Source: Bacteroidota bacterium (GTDB lineage: Bacteria > Bacteroidota > Bacteroidia > Bacteroidales > VadinHA17). From it: DNA of 9,913 bases. Of the stretch, positions 6,833-9,913 are shown piece by piece. A model generated the notes under the pieces. That model saw only the letters and a list, made by a program, of their open reading frames with translations. It searched no databases and had not been told where the DNA came from. Where the stretch lies: contig JAUWMO010000108.1 in assembly GCA_030613125.1 (NCBI GenBank), positions 1 to 9,913 on the forward strand, read 5' to 3'. The position numbers and the translations under genes were made by a program. The number at the start of each line of letters is the position of its first letter. Position 1 is the stretch's first letter.

Positions 6833-6873
6833 CCCGTATTATTATTATCATTGTTTAAAATTATTCTAAATTG

Positions 6874-6905
6874 TTTTCCCAATCGTTTTATTGGTTATAT
6901 ATTTG
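6874..6905 (+). promoter_or_regulatory. Promoter of fabI
   Basis: TATATTTG (6898-6905) is a perfect TAnnTTTG -7 box, 29 bp before the fabI ATG. TTTT (6874-6877), part of TTGTTTT at 6871-6877, lies 20 nt upstream where the -33 box belongs. A small inverted repeat, CCAAT (6879-6883) and ATTGG (6890-6894), falls between the two boxes and could be an operator or chance. The promoter indicates that fabI is transcribed independently of recN. Confidence 0.58.
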
Positions 6906-6934
6906 CGACCTGAAATCAGATATATTATTCTAAC

Positions 6935-7771
6935 ATGGCTAATACAGATTCTATATTAAAAGGGAAAAAGGGAATAATCTTTGGCGCCCTGAATAACAAG
7001 TCAATTGCATGGAAAGTTGCAGAAAAGGCTTATGAAGCAGGTGCTGAGTTTACACTGTCTAATGCCCCTGTTGCTCTTCGTTTTGGTGATATTGATAAAC
7101 TTGCTGAGAAATGCAATAGCCTGGTAATTGCTGCAGATGCAACCATCCTTGAGGATATTGAAAAAGTATTTAAAGAATCAATGGAGTTTTTTGGAGGTAA
7201 GGTCGACTTTGTGCTTCATTCAATTGGAATGTCATTGAATGTAAGGAAAGGAAATGTCTATAATGATTTGAATTACAACTATTTTCAAAAAACATTGGAG
7301 GTATCGGCATTAAGTTTTCACAAATTGCTCCAGACAGCATTTAGTATGGATGCTGTCAATGAATGGGGTTCGATTGTAGCGCTCTCATATGTCGCAGCAC
7401 AGAGAACACTTTATGGATATAATGATATGGGAGATGCCAAAGCTTTGCTTGAATCTATTTCCCGCAGTTTTGGTTATATTTACGGACGTGAGAAAAAAGT
7501 AAGGGTAAACACCATATCTCAATCCCCAACTCCAACTACAGCCGGAAGCGGAGTTAAGGGATTTGACTCATTGCTTGATTTTACCGAAAGGATGTCACCT
7601 CTTGGTAATGCATCTGCTGCTGATTGTGCCGGCTATTGTATTGCGCTTTTCTCAGATCTTACGAGAAAAGTGACAATGCAAAATCTCTTCCACGATGGAG
7701 GGTTTTCGAGCATGGGAATGAGCCTGCGCGCCATGACACAGTATGATAAGAGTTTTAAGGATTGCGATTAA
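6935..7771 (+). CDS. fabI: FabI, enoyl-[acyl-carrier-protein] reductase (NADH/NADPH)
   Basis: The product is 278 aa. FabI catalyses the last step of each type II fatty-acid elongation cycle, reducing trans-2-enoyl-ACP to acyl-ACP, and is the triclosan target. It has a short-chain dehydrogenase fold. The cofactor loop is GALNNKSIAW (17-26), the FabI form GxxxxxSxA. HSIGMS (95-100) lines the cofactor site. The catalytic pair is Tyr162 and Lys169 in YNDMGDAK (Y-x6-K), with the second Tyr152 in SYVAAQ, equivalent to E. coli Tyr156, Lys163 and Tyr146. The later blocks VRVNTISQSPTPTTAGSGVK and LFHDGGFSSMGMS are typical of Bacteroidota FabI, which is slightly longer than E. coli FabI (262 aa). It is cytosolic. 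Own promoter upstream; the next gene begins within or just after its 3' end. The motifs make the call firm. Confidence 0.93.
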   Translation: MANTDSILKGKKGIIFGALNNKSIAWKVAEKAYEAGAEFTLSNAPVALRFGDIDKLAEKCNSLVIAADATILEDIEKVFKESMEFFGGKVDFVLHSIGMSLNVRKGNVYNDLNYNYFQKTLEVSALSFHKLLQTAFSMDAVNEWGSIVALSYVAAQRTLYGYNDMGDAKALLESISRSFGYIYGREKKVRVNTISQSPTPTTAGSGVKGFDSLLDFTERMSPLGNASAADCAGYCIALFSDLTRKVTMQNLFHDGGFSSMGMSLRAMTQYDKSFKDCD

Positions 7772-7790
7772 AGGCAAAAAATTATATGCC

Positions 7791-9059
7791 ATGGTTCTTG
7801 GTATTCTAATTCTGTTTTATTTCCTGTTCCCGGTCTTTATAATCTACCTTACACAAAAGTATCTATTCATTAATAAGATAGGAGCCGTTGCGATTGCTTA
7901 CGGCATGGGAATGATTATAGGCAGTATTGGAATATTCCCTTCTGTATCAGAGTCATATCGCGAACTTCTGTCAGGTGACTTATTCCTGAAGGCAAATGAT
8001 GCCCGGGACTTGTTTGAGAGTGGAAAAATAACAATGAATGATCTTCTCAGGAATAAGATAATCATTCTTCAGAATAATATTAATGAAATTTCAGTAGCTA
8101 TTGCAATCCCTTTGCTGCTGTTTTCTCTCAACCTTGAAAAATGGTTCAGGACTGCTGGCAAAACCTTTCTCTCGGTTGTCCTTGCCTTGTTGTCTGTTAT
8201 AGTTGTTGTATATGGAGGCTACTTTATTTTCAAAGGAGGAATTGATGAGTTATGGAAGGTGTCCGGAATGCTTATAGGGATATATTCAGGAGGTACACCA
8301 AATGTTGCTGCTATAGGTAAAGCTCTTGATGTTGATCCAACCATATTCATTATTACAAATGCTTATGATATAACAATAGGTGCTTTTTGTTTGCTGTTCC
8401 TGATAACAATAGCACAGAGGGTTTTTCTTTTTTTTCTGCCTCCTTTTAAGAAAAATATTAATAATAACAGTTCCATTGATATTGAACATGTAACAACTGA
8501 TATTGAAGACTATAGCGGTATGTTCAGAAAAAATATTTTTCTGCAGATATTATTGGCTTTAGGAATCTCAGTTTTGGTACTGATTGTTTCCATATTGTTA
8601 GGTCGAATTCTGCCTGATAAATATGAAGGTGCTGTTATTATTTTATCTATTACTTCATTTGGTTTGATTCTATCATTAGTGCCCGGTATAAACAGGTTAA
8701 AAAAAACCTTTCAGGCAGGCATGTACCTCATTATTGTATTTTGTCTGGTAATTGCATCGATGGCAGATCTTACCACATTATTCAGGATAGAATATCTTAA
8801 TCTCTTCCTTTATGTTTTTCTTGCTGTTTTCGGATCTCTTACGGTGCATCTAATACTGTCAATAATCTTTAAAATAGATGCCGATACTATGATCATTACC
8901 TCAACAGCTATGGTCTATTCTCCTCCTTTTGTTCCTGTAATTGCCGGAGCATTAGGAAATAAAGATGTAATTATATCAGGAGTTACAGCAGGTATGCTAG
9001 GTTATGTTATAGGAAATTTTCTTGGTGTATTTACAGGTAATTTTTTAAGTAATTTCTAA
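7791..9059 (+). CDS. DUF819 family multi-pass membrane protein
   Basis: An integral inner-membrane protein of unknown function: 422 aa from this start, or 438 aa from the in-frame ATG at 7743. I prefer 7791 because the first membrane helix then begins almost at once, as in relatives I recall. The longer version would overlap fabI by 29 bp and add only a basic 16-residue leader; it is not excluded. Counting from 7743, hydrophobic segments lie near 18-38, 45-65, 114-130, 140-164, 200-223, 264-288, 296-314, 325-341, 351-376 and 408-432. A glycine-rich, possibly re-entrant stretch, MLIGIYSGGTPNVAAIGKAL, lies at 176-195. A second conserved-looking stretch, SPPFVPVIAGALGNKDV, sits near 393-409. A hydrophilic loop (about 234-262) divides the protein into two halves, which suggests a two-repeat transporter-like architecture. 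The GGTPNVAAI motif supports the DUF819 assignment. The substrate is unknown. It is probably cotranscribed with fabI. Confidence 0.78.
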   Translation: MVLGILILFYFLFPVFIIYLTQKYLFINKIGAVAIAYGMGMIIGSIGIFPSVSESYRELLSGDLFLKANDARDLFESGKITMNDLLRNKIIILQNNINEISVAIAIPLLLFSLNLEKWFRTAGKTFLSVVLALLSVIVVVYGGYFIFKGGIDELWKVSGMLIGIYSGGTPNVAAIGKALDVDPTIFIITNAYDITIGAFCLLFLITIAQRVFLFFLPPFKKNINNNSSIDIEHVTTDIEDYSGMFRKNIFLQILLALGISVLVLIVSILLGRILPDKYEGAVIILSITSFGLILSLVPGINRLKKTFQAGMYLIIVFCLVIASMADLTTLFRIEYLNLFLYVFLAVFGSLTVHLILSIIFKIDADTMIITSTAMVYSPPFVPVIAGALGNKDVIISGVTAGMLGYVIGNFLGVFTGNFLSNF

Positions 9060-9913
9060 CTAAAACAGATAATTCAATCCAATATATAAACCACTGGTTC
9101 CATCTCTTTTATCAAACGCTTTACCAAAGTCACAAGCTACTATAAAATTTTGGTCCATAGCAAATCTTATACCTCCTCCGGCACTGGTATGAAAACTGTC
9201 ATTTGATTGATCAAAATACATGTTCTTATCATCATCCGGGAAGTTTTCCCAATCTATGTTATCAATTTCCTCATCTTTGTAATTGCCAAATGACCGGCCT
9301 GTATCAAGAAATGCATTCAGAGCAATATATAAATTGCGTTTTAAGAGTTTGGTATGCACTATCTTCCATCTGAGCTCAAAATTCCCATATAAAATTGTTT
9401 CACCTATAACACGGTTCCTTAATATTCCCCTGAGGGTTTTTCCACCCCCCAGACCTTGAGGCAAGGCTCCCCTGTAAAAGGAAAAGATCATCAGAGGCTG
9501 TGCATAAAATGGAGTTTCCCCGGCAAGTGTGGTTTGAAATCCTATTCTTGATGCAAAGGAAAGATCCCTGGGAATAATAGTGAAATATTGTCTGTGAGTG
9601 ATTGAAAGTTTCAAGTGTCCGTAATTCCCGTTCCCGAGAAAAGAAGGGGCAGCCCTCAGAACTGCTTCAGTCCAGATACCCTTCATTGGATTTGATTCAT
9701 TGTCACGCGAGTCATACACCAGGCCGGCAGATAAATAATTTGTTTTGCCACCGGTGTTTTCATCAGGATTCAGAATACCCCATTCAACATACTTGTCATA
9801 AAGACCTGCTGTGTCAGGAAGTATCTTGTCAGCAGGCTTATTTTTATTTAAACGGTTAATATCAACTGATCCGACTTTTACATTGAAGAGGTTGATTCCG
9901 GCATACCACAAGA
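9060..9913 (-). CDS. Omp85/BamA-like outer-membrane beta-barrel protein, C-terminal part (cut by window edge)
   Basis: The reading frame is open to the right edge. The first visible full codon (9911-9909) is TTG encoding Leu inside the protein, not a start, so the N-terminus lies outside the window. The visible 283 residues are a run of amphipathic beta strands ending in GLYIGLNYLF, whose terminal Phe fits the BAM recognition signal. Omp85 features, numbered from that Leu, are YDSRDNESNPMKG (66-78), a typical D-x-R-D...P-x-x-G strand turn. GGGKTLRGILRNRVIG (155-170) is the lid-loop motif, with RGI where BamA has RGF/Y. NFELRWKI (177-184) and FLDTGRSFG (201-209) are conserved barrel strands. 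A POTRA or other N-terminal domain cannot be seen. It could be a BamA paralogue, a TamA-like protein or the barrel of a Bacteroidota surface-antigen family. I do not think it is the main BamA, but this cannot be settled here. It converges on the DUF819 gene with stops at 9057-9059 and 9062-9060. Confidence 0.8.
   Translation of the reverse strand, partial: LWYAGINLFNVKVGSVDINRLNKNKPADKILPDTAGLYDKYVEWGILNPDENTGGKTNYLSAGLVYDSRDNESNPMKGIWTEAVLRAAPSFLGNGNYGHLKLSITHRQYFTIIPRDLSFASRIGFQTTLAGETPFYAQPLMIFSFYRGALPQGLGGGKTLRGILRNRVIGETILYGNFELRWKIVHTKLLKRNLYIALNAFLDTGRSFGNYKDEEIDNIDWENFPDDDKNMYFDQSNDSFHTSAGGGIRFAMDQNFIVACDFGKAFDKRDGTSGLYIGLNYLF

Noticed and set aside
9602..9859. An 85-codon plus-strand ORF opposite the outer-membrane barrel gene.
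   Set aside because: The minus-strand frame shows clear Omp85 strand motifs and a proper C-terminal Phe. The plus-strand translation is Cys/His-rich with no recognisable family.
1..9913. Search for a defence island, mobile element, CRISPR array, biosynthetic cluster or other undescribed system.
   Set aside because: Every gene fits a conserved core or known family. There are no regularly spaced repeats, recombinases, toxin-antitoxin-like pairs or clear changes in composition.

Overview
The window looks like core chromosome of a member of the Bacteroidota, most likely a Bacteroidales/Marinilabiliales-like lineage, though genus cannot be read from sequence alone. Three things point there. The gene order bamD-rpoZ-coaBC-porD(DUF4835)-recN is, from memory, characteristic of this phylum. 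Several proteins carry Bacteroidota-type variants: the RpoZ form of omega, a CoaBC with PAMD and ASG in place of PAMN and ACG, and a FabI with a YNDMGDAK active site. The clearest promoters have the Bacteroidota form TTG/T-rich, then about 19-20 nt, then TAnnTTTG, and Shine-Dalgarno sequences are essentially absent. Composition is AT-rich and fairly even. I see no integrase, transposase, tRNA, rRNA, CRISPR array or phage gene.

Layout, left to right. Positions 1-126 are non-coding and hold a GC-rich 20-bp palindrome and a possible leftward promoter at the edge. A leftward PLP-dependent alpha-oxoamine synthase (serine palmitoyltransferase or cysteate acyltransferase type) occupies 127-1371. A 341-bp divergent intergenic region (1372-1712) holds a promoter for each side, both with the identical -7 box TACCTTTG. 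Rightward genes then follow tightly: bamD (outer-membrane assembly lipoprotein), rpoZ (RNA polymerase omega) and coaBC (coenzyme A synthesis). A weak terminator-like hairpin comes next, then porD (DUF4835, linked to type IX secretion) and recN (DNA repair). A clear new promoter precedes fabI (enoyl-ACP reductase), followed very closely by a DUF819-family multi-spanning membrane protein. A leftward Omp85/BamA-like outer-membrane protein, cut by the right edge, converges on the DUF819 gene with no base between the two stop codons.

Together these are mostly housekeeping and envelope functions: acyl-lipid synthesis (FabI makes acyl-ACP, CoaBC feeds CoA and ACP prosthetic groups, the oxoamine synthase condenses an acyl thioester with an amino acid), outer-membrane biogenesis (BamD, the Omp85 protein) and secretion/gliding (PorD). 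I found no convincing undescribed system. The points most worth following up are the substrate of the oxoamine synthase, the loss of the textbook catalytic Cys in CoaBC, and the uncharacterised DUF819 protein beside FabI.
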